In this document: one piece after another, positions 54,449 to 63,330 of the stretch
Layout of the letters: every line of letters begins with the position of its first letter
Numbering within the stretch: the stretch's first letter is position 1
DNA from: Halococcus qingdaonensis
GTDB taxonomy: Archaea; Halobacteriota; Halobacteria; Halobacteriales; Halococcaceae
Length of the DNA stretch: 64,000 nucleotides
Assembly: GCF_024508235.1 (NCBI RefSeq)
Contig: NZ_CP101943.1
Coordinates: forward strand, 1,585,112-1,649,111
Reading direction: 5' to 3'
Program-made: the position numbers and the translations under genes
Notes under the pieces: model-generated
Seen by the model: only the letters and a program-made list of their open reading frames with translations
The model's database searches: none
Told to the model about the DNA's origin: nothing

Positions 54449-56233
54449 ATGGCTGACGCCGAACACGACGAAGCGACGGGCGAGATGTCGGAGGGGCTGC
54501 AGGTCGAACTGTTCCACCCCGACTCCGAACGGGAGCCGGGGGATACCAACAAGCAGTTACTGGGGGGTCGATTCGACGTCCATCCGATCGTCTTCCCCGG
54601 TGCGCTGCTGCTCATCGGACTGTTCATCGCGATCACGCTCCTCATGGGGCAAGAACAGGCCAGCACCGTCTTCGTGGGCCTCAGGACGTTTCTGGAGTCG
54701 ACGTTCGGCTGGTTCTACATCATCGCGGTGAACGTCTTCCTGTTCACGATCCTCTATTTCACGTTCAGCAAGTACGGATCGATCAGGATCGGCGGCGTCG
54801 AGGCCGAAAAGGAGTTCAGCACCTTCTCCTGGATGGCAATGCTGTTCAGCGCCGGCATGGGTATCGGGCTCATGTTTTACAGCGTCGCCGAACCGATGCT
54901 CTACTTCGGTAGCCCACCGGTCTTCTTCGGTGCCGAAGCCGAGACGGGGGCGGCGGGGGCGGCGGCGATGGCACAGACCATCTTCCATTGGGGGCTCTCG
55001 CCGTGGGCCATCTACGGACTGGTCGGTCTCGGGTTGGCCTTCTTCTCGTTCAATCGCGGGCTCCCGCTGACGTTCCGGTCGATCTTCTGGCCGCTGCTGG
55101 GCGAGCGCATCTACGGCTGGCCGGGTCACGTCATCGACCTCGTGTCGGTGTTCGCCACGCTCTTCGGTCTGTGTACCTCGCTCGGTCTCGGCGTTGCACA
55201 GGTGAACACCGGGCTCTCGTACGTGTTCGGGAGCAACATGCTCGGAGTCATGGACGTCCCCACCGGCACACTGCCACAGATCGCCCTCATCGTGGGCATC
55301 ACCGCCATCGCGGTGCTGTCGGTCGCGGCCGGGCTCGACGGTGGCGTCAAGCGCCTGAGTACGGTCAACCTCTACCTGATGTTCGCGCTGCTTGGGTTCC
55401 TGCTCATCGTCGGACCGACGCTCTACATCGCGGGGACGTTCTCGCAGGGGCTCGGAGCGTACATCGGCAACTTCCTCTCGCTGACGTTCTTCACCGGTGC
55501 CATCGGTGCGGGGGGAGCCTCTTCGCTCGCCACAACCGTTGGCGACTGGACCGTCTTCTACTGGGGCTGGTGGATCGCGTGGTCGCCGTTCGTCGGGATG
55601 TTCATCGCCCGCATCTCGAAGGGCCGCACGGTCCGGGAGTTCGTAGTGGGCGTGCTCGTCCTGCCGACGCTGTTCTCTGCCGTCTGGCTCTCGGCGTTCG
55701 GCGGGAGCGCGCTGTTCAACTCGCTGTACGGCAACGGACAGGCGCTCGCGGCCTACAACGAACTCGGCCAGACCGTCGCCATGTTCTCGCTACTGGAGCA
55801 GTTCCCGCTCGGAGCCGTGAGCGGCTTGCTCGCCACGTTGCTCGTGATCACGTTCTTCGTCACGTCGTCGGACTCGGGTTCGCTAGTGATCGACCACCTG
55901 ACCTCGGGCGGCAAACACGACGTGCCCCGAACCCAGCGCGTGTTCTGGGCGAGCCTCGAAGGCGTCGTCGCGGCAGTGTTGCTCTGGGGTGGCGGTCTGA
56001 CGGCGTTGCAGGCGGCAGCCATCTCGACCGCCCTCCCCTTCACGGTCATCCTGCTGTTGATGTGCTACACGGTTTATCTCGGGCTCAGAAACGAGTACGA
56101 GATCCTGGAATCGGAGGAGTTCAGGGGCCATATCGAGGAGATCAGCGATCGCGAGGACGTCGCGGTGGACTCCTCCGGTGGCGACGTCGTGACGGATATC
56201 TCGGACAGCAGTGACACGACGACGGACGACTGA
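54449..56233 (+). CDS. BCCT-family transporter (betaine/choline/carnitine type)
   Basis: 594 aa with about 12 helices. Sodium-coupled osmolyte transporter family: AMLFSAGMGIGLMFYSVAEPML (helix 3), AMAQTIFHWGLSPWAIYGLVGL (helix 4), and the signature WGWWIAWSPFVGMFIARISKGRTVREF (helix 8). The acidic Ser/Asp-rich C-terminal tail is cytoplasmic and may sense osmotic conditions, as in BetP-like proteins. Likely imports glycine betaine or a related compatible solute. Confidence 0.92.
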   Translation: MADAEHDEATGEMSEGLQVELFHPDSEREPGDTNKQLLGGRFDVHPIVFPGALLLIGLFIAITLLMGQEQASTVFVGLRTFLESTFGWFYIIAVNVFLFTILYFTFSKYGSIRIGGVEAEKEFSTFSWMAMLFSAGMGIGLMFYSVAEPMLYFGSPPVFFGAEAETGAAGAAAMAQTIFHWGLSPWAIYGLVGLGLAFFSFNRGLPLTFRSIFWPLLGERIYGWPGHVIDLVSVFATLFGLCTSLGLGVAQVNTGLSYVFGSNMLGVMDVPTGTLPQIALIVGITAIAVLSVAAGLDGGVKRLSTVNLYLMFALLGFLLIVGPTLYIAGTFSQGLGAYIGNFLSLTFFTGAIGAGGASSLATTVGDWTVFYWGWWIAWSPFVGMFIARISKGRTVREFVVGVLVLPTLFSAVWLSAFGGSALFNSLYGNGQALAAYNELGQTVAMFSLLEQFPLGAVSGLLATLLVITFFVTSSDSGSLVIDHLTSGGKHDVPRTQRVFWASLEGVVAAVLLWGGGLTALQAAAISTALPFTVILLLMCYTVYLGLRNEYEILESEEFRGHIEEISDREDVAVDSSGGDVVTDISDSSDTTTDD

Positions 56234-56246
56234 ACACCACCGATTC

Positions 56247-56750
56247 ATGCCATTTCGCGGAGCCAACCCACTCACACGATTCGCCTCGAACGTCAACCTA
56301 TTGGTTCATGCTACCGTACGTCTAGCAGCGACAATGGCCAGGGACATCGCACGAACCGCCGTCGATACGGTCAGATGGATCGGCCATCAGCTGATCGAGC
56401 CGCTTCGAGCCGACGACGAGCTGAAGAACTTCACGCTGTCGATCCCCGAAGCCCAGACCACGACGGTCGACGGCGACATCGGCTGGGCGAACCGACCGCC
56501 CGCCGTGGTGAACTGCCCACGATGTGATAGCGAGATCCGCCAGTCACGCTCGATCGAGACGATCGACTGCCCACGGTGTGTCGGCGAGTTCGACGCCGAG
56601 GAGTTCGCCGCCCTGGAACTACTCTATCTCCAGTGTCCCGTCTGTCGCACGCGAATGGAACACGGCAACCGCCATCCGAACGCGGTCGACGTGCCCGAAT
56701 GGGCGACGTGTGAGCGCTGTCGCTACCACTGGGAGTACGAACATTTCTGA
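56247..56750 (+). CDS. Double zinc-ribbon-like protein, unknown function
   Basis: 167 aa from ATG 56247, 14 bp after the transporter stop. Residues 1-70 are basic/helical. Then four CxxC pairs: NCPRCDSE, DCPRCVGEF, QCPVCRTRM and TCERCRYHW, enough for two zinc ribbons. Not recognised as a named family. The spacing suggests co-transcription with BCCT, though functional linkage is uncertain. Zinc ribbons usually mediate nucleic-acid or protein contacts. Confidence 0.75.
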   Translation: MPFRGANPLTRFASNVNLLVHATVRLAATMARDIARTAVDTVRWIGHQLIEPLRADDELKNFTLSIPEAQTTTVDGDIGWANRPPAVVNCPRCDSEIRQSRSIETIDCPRCVGEFDAEEFAALELLYLQCPVCRTRMEHGNRHPNAVDVPEWATCERCRYHWEYEHF

Positions 56751-56785
56751 TGGCCCGCGGAACGATCCGGACGGATCGAGGAAGG

Positions 56786-56791
56786 TTTACC
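56786..56791 (+). promoter_or_regulatory. TATA-like box of 49-aa membrane protein
   Basis: TTTACC, 27-32 nt upstream of ATG 56818. Supports the small gene as real and leaderless. Confidence 0.45.
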
Positions 56792-56817
56792 CGGCCGGCC
56801 ACCGACGATCAGCGACG

Positions 56818-56967
56818 ATGAACGTACTCGCGGCGGTGTTGGCGATCGCGGCGGTCGCGGCGATGGTGGGTGCAATGGTCCTCATGACCGCCGGGAAGTT
56901 CGGACTGGCCGGTGGACTGTTTCTGAGCGCGAGCATCATCATCTACTTCAGGGAACGGTGGGTGTAG
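56818..56967 (+). CDS. Small membrane protein, 49 aa
   Basis: Two hydrophobic helices: VLAAVLAIAAVAAMVGAMVL (about 3-22) and FGLAGGLFLSASIIIYF (about 28-44), ending RERWV. Such two-helix proteins are widespread but uncharacterised in haloarchaea. Promoter-like box at the expected distance. Function unknown. Confidence 0.65.
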   Translation: MNVLAAVLAIAAVAAMVGAMVLMTAGKFGLAGGLFLSASIIIYFRERWV

Positions 56968-57032
56968 CTGTCACCGGACGATGGCGAGCGCGATCGTGCC
57001 ATTCATACTACCCTTGTTCGTAGCTTCGGACG

Positions 57033-57275
57033 ATGTCCGCCATACGTCACACACCGGGCCCCGCCGCGGCGGAGGCGTTCACCTTCGGTATCGCGATCAC
57101 GACAGTCACGACGCTCGCCGGGATCGGCGTTCTCGTCTGGACCGGCGTGCTGACGGTGATCGGCGCGGTCGCCACGCTCCTGTTGGGGCTGCCGGCACTG
57201 CTCCTGATCGTCTCGTGTCTCCTCAGCGTGTGGCTCGGCTACGACAGGGACGCGGTCGACGTGGCGCTTTCCTGA
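57033..57275 (+). CDS. Small membrane protein, 80 aa
   Basis: Two membrane segments: TFGIAITTVTTLAGIGVLVW (about 17-36) and a Leu/Gly-rich segment about 40-65 (VIGAVATLLLGLPALLLIVS), with a short acidic tail. Not recognised. Neighbours are another tiny membrane protein and a Usp, giving no functional hint. Confidence 0.65.
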   Translation: MSAIRHTPGPAAAEAFTFGIAITTVTTLAGIGVLVWTGVLTVIGAVATLLLGLPALLLIVSCLLSVWLGYDRDAVDVALS

Positions 57276-57318
57276 GACGACCGGTTCGGAACGACCAGGG
57301 CTGACGGCCTGGCGGATG

Positions 57319-57768
57319 CTACGGCCGTGATTCGATCTCGGTCATCTTCGTCGAGATCACCGGCACGGTCGCCGTCCGGACGACCTTCTCGACGATGGTG
57401 CCGAGCAGCGCGCCGAGCCGACCCTGATAGCCCGTGCCCATCACGATGGCATCGATCCCCTCGACGTCGGCGTATTTGACGATCTCCTCGTGTGGCGTGC
57501 CGCTTCTGAGTTCGGCGACGCACTCGACGCCGGCCTCGCTCGCCATGTCACTGACCTCGCTCGTAACGCGCTCGCCGTACCGTTCGTACTCCTCACGGAT
57601 CTCCTCCTCGTCGTCCCTGAGCGAAAGGGTCCGTGGCACACCCGGGAGATCCATGACGTACAGCGTATGGACCGTCGCCCCGAGCGCGGTCGCGAGTTCG
57701 ATACCGTGTTCGGCAGCCTTCCTGGCCTCGTCGCTTCCGTCCGTCGGGACGAGGATCCGGTCGTACAT
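57319..57768 (-). CDS. Universal stress protein, UspA family
   Basis: 149 aa from ATG 57768 (MYDRILVPTDGS, the canonical start; upstream in-frame ATGs add an Arg-rich extension). The ATP-binding loop is GTGYQGRLGALLGTIVEKVV near residues 115-134, matching G-x2-G-x9-G-T. Located downstream of the K+ channel gene on the same strand, and Usp proteins often partner ion channels and transporters. Confidence 0.9.
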   Translation of the reverse strand: MYDRILVPTDGSDEARKAAEHGIELATALGATVHTLYVMDLPGVPRTLSLRDDEEEIREEYERYGERVTSEVSDMASEAGVECVAELRSGTPHEEIVKYADVEGIDAIVMGTGYQGRLGALLGTIVEKVVRTATVPVISTKMTEIESRP

Positions 57769-57879
57769 CCCTTGGTCACCTCTCCGCGGACGTTCAGCGG
57801 CGGAACACATAGCGTTTTGCATGAAATAGCTGCCGATACGACACGACAGAGCTCGATCCGTCGCCGGTTGTCTCGACGG

Positions 57880-59118
57880 TTACGTCGACCCAGCCTCGTC
57901 GTCCGTGGCGATCGCCGCGTCGTCATCCACGCTCTCGCCACGGACCGAACGCCCGAGTCGGCGGCCAACGATGACTGAGGGACTGATCACGTCGTCAGCA
58001 CCGACGCGTTCGAGTTTGTCGGCGTGGCGATGGTCGCTTGCGACCGCGACGACCCGGATCTCGGGATTGGCCTGGCGGGCGGCGAGTACCGCGAGCGTGT
58101 CCTGTGCGTCGTCGTTCGTCGCAGCGACGACGCCGCTGGCCGTCTCGATACCGGCGTCGAGCAGCGACTGCTCGTCGGTCGGGTCTGCCGTCAGTACGTT
58201 GACATCCATCTCGTCGAGTTCGGCGGCCGTTTCCGTCTCCGGGGTCACCACGACGACATCGCTCGTCGCCACCAGCTCGTCGAGCAGCGATTCGGTGAGG
58301 TCGCCGTAGCCGAGCACCAGCACGTGATCGTCGAGCAGCGAGAGCTCCGTTGCGGTCATGGTTCCGAACGCGGCACTCAGCCGTGATTCGAGCGCCGGGA
58401 CGACGAGCGAGCCCGACGCGACGGCGAACGTGCCCGCCCCGATGATGATCGCCGAGACCGTAAACAGTTTCGCCCCCTGCGTCGCCGGCGTCGCATCGCC
58501 GTAGCCGACCGTCGTCCCTGTGACGACGACGTAGTAGAGGGCGTCGATCAACGTCTCGATGCCATCGAACTGCCGGCGAAGCGCGTACGCACCGAGCGTG
58601 CCGTACAGCTGGCCCGCGACGAACGCGACAATGGCGGCGGTCTGAAACGCCGAGAGCTCGATCCGTCGATCGAACGCGTAGCGGTTGCGAACGACGATCG
58701 GCAACGTGAGGAGCGGCAGCACGAACAGGAGTGCATCAGTCGGCTCCGCCGTCACCAGCGCCACCAGCGACGACAGCGGGAGCACGACCAGTGCGCCATA
58801 CCACGCGAGCCGCTTGCGACGCTGCAATCCGACCGCGACGCCGCCGAGGACGAACGCGAGGAGCAGCCCCGAGAGCAACACCACCTCGGCCACCCCGGCG
58901 GGAAACAGCGGCGCGAGCGGCCCGTCGAACGCCGCCGCCCCCTTGCTGAGATGGGAGAGGCCAGTGACGAACGCGAGAACGGCGACGGTGCCGACCAACA
59001 GAACTGCGGTTTTCGCCCCCGAGAATCGCCGCCAGTGGATGAACGGCACCCGATCGCTCCGATAGAACAGCTCGCGGAGCGCCGAGTCGAGCTCCGTTTC
59101 GGGGGAATCGCTCGCCAT
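57880..59118 (-). CDS. Potassium channel with RCK/TrkA-N domain
   Basis: 412 aa from ATG 59118. N-terminal membrane part of about six helices (residues 35-235), the last pair enclosing the selectivity filter TGTTVGYGD (about 198-206). It is followed by a cytoplasmic Rossmann RCK domain (HVLVLGYGDLTESLLDEL, about 275-292), with NDDAQDTLAVLAARQANP later. Resembles MthK/Kch-type ligand-gated K+ channels. Relevant to cells that keep molar K+ inside. The C-terminal tail is acidic. Confidence 0.92.
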   Translation of the reverse strand: MASDSPETELDSALRELFYRSDRVPFIHWRRFSGAKTAVLLVGTVAVLAFVTGLSHLSKGAAAFDGPLAPLFPAGVAEVVLLSGLLLAFVLGGVAVGLQRRKRLAWYGALVVLPLSSLVALVTAEPTDALLFVLPLLTLPIVVRNRYAFDRRIELSAFQTAAIVAFVAGQLYGTLGAYALRRQFDGIETLIDALYYVVVTGTTVGYGDATPATQGAKLFTVSAIIIGAGTFAVASGSLVVPALESRLSAAFGTMTATELSLLDDHVLVLGYGDLTESLLDELVATSDVVVVTPETETAAELDEMDVNVLTADPTDEQSLLDAGIETASGVVAATNDDAQDTLAVLAARQANPEIRVVAVASDHRHADKLERVGADDVISPSVIVGRRLGRSVRGESVDDDAAIATDDEAGST

Positions 59119-59263
59119 CCCACAGACGAGTGGTCGGCGATACATAAAAACTCCCGCGCTGTCAGCATCGATCCACGGAACAGCGATCTACCGGAAACGC
59201 GTCGCTCGCGTCCTACCCGATACGGCGACAGGATTATGCGTGCTTGTCGCCACCATGTGAGGT

Positions 59264-61165
59264 ATGAGCATTCATGATGGCGGTGCGGTGGAGGCGGCCG
59301 TCCGGCGGCTGCTGGTCCCGCTGTGTGTGCTCTCGGGCGCGATCGTTGCTGCGGGCTTTTTCTTCCCGTCGTTCGTCGGCTCGGTCGTCGCCGGCGAGAG
59401 CTGGCTCGTCGTCTCGCTGCTGTTTTTCGGCTCCGGACTGGCCTACCTCGCCTTGCTCCCGCTCGACGACGGGAGCGACGGCGACGCGGGCTCGCGAACG
59501 CCGTACCTGCTCCGGGTCCGTCGGTCCGGCTGGGGCGACACGGCGAGAGGACTGTTCACACGGGTCCAGGGATTTCTCTCCCAACAGGATCCGATCACGT
59601 TCGGCGTGCCGGTGACGGCGTTCGTGCTCTTCTTCGTGGCCTGGTTCGCCGTCCCGACGGAGATGCAGGCCGTCGTCGGTGCCGTCGAGGGCATCCTGCT
59701 CCACGAGTTCGGCGCGCTGTTCCTCGGAGCGATGTTCCTCGCGGTCTGCTACTGTCTCTACCTGCTCGTCGGCCCTTGGGGCGAGGTCAGACTCGGCGGC
59801 CCGGACGCGAACCCGACGTACACCTACCCGACGTACTTCGCCATGTTCTTCACCGCGGGTATCGCCGCGGGCATCGTCTTCTGGGGACCCGCCGAGGCAC
59901 TCTTTCACTACCGGGCACCGCCGCCGTTCGTCGACGTACCGGCGCGATCCGGCGGCGCTGCGGTCGGTGGACTCGCCTACGCGCTCTTTCACTACGGCTT
60001 CTCGGCCTGGAGCGCCTACCTCGTCATTGGCGTACCGATCGCGTACTTCGCCTACCAGCGGGGCGCACCGCTGCGTGTCTCGACGATCCTGACGCCGTTT
60101 CTCGGGGTCGATGGGCTCGACGGCTACTGGGCCAAACTCGTGGACGTCCTCGCGGTGTTCGCGACGATCGGCGGCGTCGCCACCTCCGTCGCGCTCGTCG
60201 GCCAGCAGTTCCTCGCGGGCAGCAACTACCAGTGGGGCGTTACCTATGGTGCGCTCGGCCCCGTCCTGTTTGTCGCCGGACTGACGATCATCACCGTCGT
60301 CTCGGCCGAAAGCGGCGTCGAACGTGGCATTCGGCGGCTCGCGGGCGTCACCGTTGTGCTCTTCGTGGTCTTCGCGGCGCTGCTGGTCGGCGTCGGTCCA
60401 CGATCGGCGATGGTCGATACCGGGCTCGCCGCCGTCGGAACGTACGTCGCCGAGTTCGTCCCGATGAGTCTCTATCTCGGTAACGGGTTTATCGCCGCCG
60501 ACTGGGTCGCCGAGTGGACGGTCTGGAACTGGTCGTGGTGGTTCTCGTGGGCACCCTTTGCCGGACTGTTCCTCGCAGCGCTCTCGAAGGGGCGGCGAGT
60601 CCGAACGGTAGTCCTCACGGGCGGCGTCGCCACCTCGCTCGCGACGGTCGTCTGGTTCGTCCTGCTCGGCAGCACGTCGCTGTCGCTCCAGCGATCGGGC
60701 ACCGTCGACATCCTCGCCACCATCGAGCGCGCGGGCGGCTCCGAGGCCGTCGCCGGCTTCCCGCTGCTCGCGGCGCTCCCGCTCGGCCAACTGCTGCTGT
60801 TCGTCTTTCTCGCGCTCATCATCGTCTTCATCGTCACCTCCGCGGACACCTCGACGCTCGTCGTCTCGATTCTCGCGACCAAGCCCGACGTCGCACCCAC
60901 GACCGGCTCGATCGTCTTCTGGGGCGTTCTCCAAGGGATCGTCGCCGTGGCCGTACTGCTCGTCGGTGGCGGCAACGCTCTCAAAACCGTCGCGGTGCTG
61001 ACCGGCGGTCCGTTCGCCGTGCTGTCGGTGGTCGCACTGATCGGTCTGACCGTCGCCTTCCGCCGCGACGAGAGCGGCCATCCGTCGCTGCTCGACAAGG
61101 CCCGCTCGCCCGTCGGCGATCACGGGATCGGTGGACCGAGCGAAGTGCTCCGGCGCGAGAAGTGA
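59264..61165 (+). CDS. Diverged BCCT-family transporter
   Basis: 633 aa, about 12 helices, start supported by a GATTATG box about 29 nt upstream. BCCT fold: FAMFFTAGIAAGIVFWGPAEAL (helix 3), YALFHYGFSAWSAYLVIG (helix 4) and WSWWFSWAPFAGLFLAALSKGRRVR (helix 8). Compared with the BCCT at 54449, helix 4 FHWG is FHYG and the spacing between the first helices is longer, suggesting a different substrate. It ends just 26 bp before the first CRISPR repeat. Confidence 0.9.
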   Translation: MSIHDGGAVEAAVRRLLVPLCVLSGAIVAAGFFFPSFVGSVVAGESWLVVSLLFFGSGLAYLALLPLDDGSDGDAGSRTPYLLRVRRSGWGDTARGLFTRVQGFLSQQDPITFGVPVTAFVLFFVAWFAVPTEMQAVVGAVEGILLHEFGALFLGAMFLAVCYCLYLLVGPWGEVRLGGPDANPTYTYPTYFAMFFTAGIAAGIVFWGPAEALFHYRAPPPFVDVPARSGGAAVGGLAYALFHYGFSAWSAYLVIGVPIAYFAYQRGAPLRVSTILTPFLGVDGLDGYWAKLVDVLAVFATIGGVATSVALVGQQFLAGSNYQWGVTYGALGPVLFVAGLTIITVVSAESGVERGIRRLAGVTVVLFVVFAALLVGVGPRSAMVDTGLAAVGTYVAEFVPMSLYLGNGFIAADWVAEWTVWNWSWWFSWAPFAGLFLAALSKGRRVRTVVLTGGVATSLATVVWFVLLGSTSLSLQRSGTVDILATIERAGGSEAVAGFPLLAALPLGQLLLFVFLALIIVFIVTSADTSTLVVSILATKPDVAPTTGSIVFWGVLQGIVAVAVLLVGGGNALKTVAVLTGGPFAVLSVVALIGLTVAFRRDESGHPSLLDKARSPVGDHGIGGPSEVLRREK

Positions 61166-61258
61166 CGTCCATTGTATCGCATGTCAGTCGGGTTCAACCC
61201 CACGAGGGTTCGTCTGAAACCGAGTGAGTTGCCGCCGACCGTGATTTGGAGCTTGTCG

Positions 61259-61266
61259 CTTCAACC
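61259..61266. repeat. Target-site duplication, left copy
   Basis: CTTCAACC, identical to 62210-62217 on the other side of the IS. It belongs to the CRISPR repeat (positions 2-9). Removing the element and one copy restores a perfect repeat. Confidence 0.92.
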
Positions 61267-62209
61267 GGCCGTGTTTAATCGCATGACGGAAGTGGAATTT
61301 CCTGTTTTGCGGCCTGCTTGATGTTGTACACCGCACACATCAACGCGATCTCACGAAATTCTCGATACCATGTCCGCGCTCGCAGGGCGACGCCCAGCGA
61401 GCGCTTGACCGAGGAGAAGACGGTTTCTGACATGGAGCGCTGGTGGTAGAGATCGTCGTCAATTCGGGCGTTGTGGGCGTGATCGTAGGGCTTGTTGATG
61501 CAGTGCTTGATCAACGGTCGGAGGTCAAGATCCTCACGGAGGTACTCACGCAGCCACGTGCAGTCGTAGCCTTTGTCAGCAGTGAGGATCTGCAACTCGT
61601 CCGCCTGCCGGCGGGCGAGTTGCATGCAGATGTCGGCGTCACTTCCTTCTCTGGTGGTCGTACAGTGCAAATCGAGGATGACGTTTGTTTCTGCATCGAC
61701 AAGTTTCGTGGCTTTGAGGCCCTGTACCTCGTATTTCGTCTTGTTGCAGTACGAGCGGCTCGCAGGCGAGCGCTCGAAGAACGTAGCGTCGATCGCTCCG
61801 ATCGGCCCAGTGTTATGAAACTGCGCAGACTGCTGGAGAAGTGTTCGACAGACCGCCATCTCAATTCTATCGAAAGCGAGACATAACGTCGATGGATGCG
61901 GGAGATCGGCCGGCTCAAGGCCGATCTCCCGCGATATTCGTGGCATTTCCGTCAACACATCGATCGTCATCCGGTAGGTTGTATCGAGATAAATCCGGAG
62001 ACAGTGGATGGATATCATCGCTGCATCGGTGAACCCGCCGCCACCTTCCGGGGCGGCGGGTTCGTCCCAATCATCGGCAACCCTTTTGACGGCGAAGACA
62101 ACACGTTCGGTGAAGCGGAAGATTTGCGTTGACATACTTCGCCGTCTTCCGCTTCAACTCCGTCACTCTGGCGACCTGATCCGACGTTGTCTAGCGATTA
62201 AACACGGCC
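61267..62209 (-). mobile_element. IS5-family (ISH1-like) insertion sequence, complete
   Basis: 943 bp bounded by perfect 16-bp terminal inverted repeats: GGCCGTGTTTAATCGC at 61267-61282 and its complement at 62194-62209. It is flanked by 8-bp direct repeats CTTCAACC. One intact transposase gene fills it. Perfect ends, intact gene and perfect duplication indicate a recent insertion, into a CRISPR repeat. Confidence 0.95.
61275..62135 (-). CDS. IS5-family DDE transposase
   Basis: 286 aa, apparently intact. Catalytic triad: Asp116 in GAIDATFF, Asp187 in TADKGYD and Glu237 in SMSETVFSSVKRSLG, the last with the Y/R-type IS4/IS5 context. DNA-binding N-terminus about 1-100. The TAA stop lies within the left terminal inverted repeat. 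Transcribed in the same direction as the CRISPR array. An 8-bp target duplication agrees with the ISH1 group. Confidence 0.93.
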   Translation of the reverse strand: MSTQIFRFTERVVFAVKRVADDWDEPAAPEGGGGFTDAAMISIHCLRIYLDTTYRMTIDVLTEMPRISREIGLEPADLPHPSTLCLAFDRIEMAVCRTLLQQSAQFHNTGPIGAIDATFFERSPASRSYCNKTKYEVQGLKATKLVDAETNVILDLHCTTTREGSDADICMQLARRQADELQILTADKGYDCTWLREYLREDLDLRPLIKHCINKPYDHAHNARIDDDLYHQRSMSETVFSSVKRSLGVALRARTWYREFREIALMCAVYNIKQAAKQEIPLPSCD

Positions 62210-62217
62210 CTTCAACC
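62210..62217. repeat. Target-site duplication, right copy
   Basis: CTTCAACC directly after the right inverted repeat, continuing into CCACAAGGG of the interrupted CRISPR repeat. Confidence 0.92.
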
Positions 62218-63229
62218 CCACAAGGGTTCGTCTGAAACCTCGCGATACCACGGCACGCCCGTCGTGGAGGAGCCGCTTCAACCCCACAAGGGTTCGTCTG
62301 AAACCTCGGTCTTGATAAACTTGAAACTCCGTTCAAAGAGGCTTCAACCCCACAAGGAGTCGTCTGAAACACGGGCCACCTCAAGGCTTCGTACACCACG
62401 GAGCCGCGCTTCAACCCCACAAGGGTTCGTCTGAAACTCGCCGGCGACGTCGGTCTCGCCGGCCGCGAACGTGCTTCAACCCCACAAGGGTTCGTCTGAA
62501 ACCGTGGTCGCCGGTGAGCGGCGCGACAGTCAGACCGTTCGCTTCAACCCCACAAGGGTTCGTCTGAAACTTTGCCCTTCCGGTTGACAACGATCTGCCC
62601 CTGGTCGCTTCAACCCCACAAGGGTTCGTCTGAAACGCGACCGTCGAGAGCATCGACCCGGTGGAGTTTGCCTGCTTCAACCCCACAAGGGTTCGTCTGA
62701 AACGATACGCATCGTATGGCCGCGAACCGCTCACATCGCTTCAACCCCACAAGGGTTCGTCTGAAACGACACAGCTCATCCGCGAGGCCAGCGGCGAGCA
62801 GATGGCTTCAACCCCACAAGGGTTCGTCTGAAACCGGCCACGAGGAGCGCAAGCACACGCTCATCGACACGCTTCAACCCCACAAGGGTTCGTCTGAAAC
62901 CAGGCCATGATCGGCACGCGCAAACATCTCGACGATCTGCTTCAACCCCACAAGGGTTCGTCTGAAACCGGTGCCGTCCGACACGAACGTCGCGCGACGG
63001 TCGCTTCAACCCCACAAGGGTTCGTCTGAAACTCAGGACGATGTGAAGTTTGACAGCGGGCTGCGGGGGCTTCAACCCCACAAGGGTTCGTCTGAAACAC
63101 CGACGACCACACTTCGGCGGGCTGGCTGACGCCGCTTCAACCCCACAAGGGTTCGTCTGAAACGCGAAAATCGCATCCCAGCGTCGTCGTGGAGTTTTTG
63201 CTTCAACCCCACAAGGGTTCGTCTGAAAC

Positions 63230-63330
63230 ATGTGCCGAAATACGGGACACAGAGCCGCTATTGACCGCTGTTGACTTAGTGTTTCCGTCGACTATCGATT
63301 TCGGTAAACGATCGGGGGGTCGATGGATAA
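63230..63330 (-). promoter_or_regulatory. CRISPR leader
   Basis: About 100 bp between the last repeat and the cas2 stop, on the side where the array's minus-strand transcription would begin. It is less GC-rich than the flanks and lacks repeats or genes. New spacers should be added next to position 63229. Part of the leader may overlap the cas2 3' end. Confidence 0.7.

Larger units (their letters stand above)
61191..63229 (-). CRISPR. CRISPR array, I-B type repeat, 17 repeats and 16 spacers
   Basis: 30-bp repeats that on the plus strand begin GCTTCAACCCC and end TCGTCTGAAAC, with 34-38-bp spacers. Starts: 61191, 61258 (split by an IS, resumes to 62238), 62275, 62341, 62408, 62473, 62541, 62607, 62674, 62738, 62805, 62871, 62939, 63003, 63069, 63134, 63200. 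On the minus strand the repeat starts GTTTCAGACG and ends TTGAAGC, the haloarchaeal I-B orientation, so the leader is on the right beside cas2. The leftmost repeat has two changes (positions 2 and 14), as expected for the trailer end; the one at 62341 also has two. Confidence 0.97.

Noticed and set aside
59234-61123. 629-codon open frame on the minus strand opposite the BCCT gene
   Set aside because: Composition is extremely Arg/Glu/Asp/Gly-rich with no family motifs; it mirrors the real transporter on the plus strand, a common artefact of GC-rich haloarchaeal codon bias.
61258-63229. Self-targeting spacer against this window
   Set aside because: Comparing spacers by eye with the genes and the IS here showed no match; a BLASTN search would be needed to exclude it.
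62163-63231. Three minus-strand frames with periodic TNPCGVEA/RRTLVGLK repeats
   Set aside because: They are translations of the CRISPR repeats, not repeat proteins.
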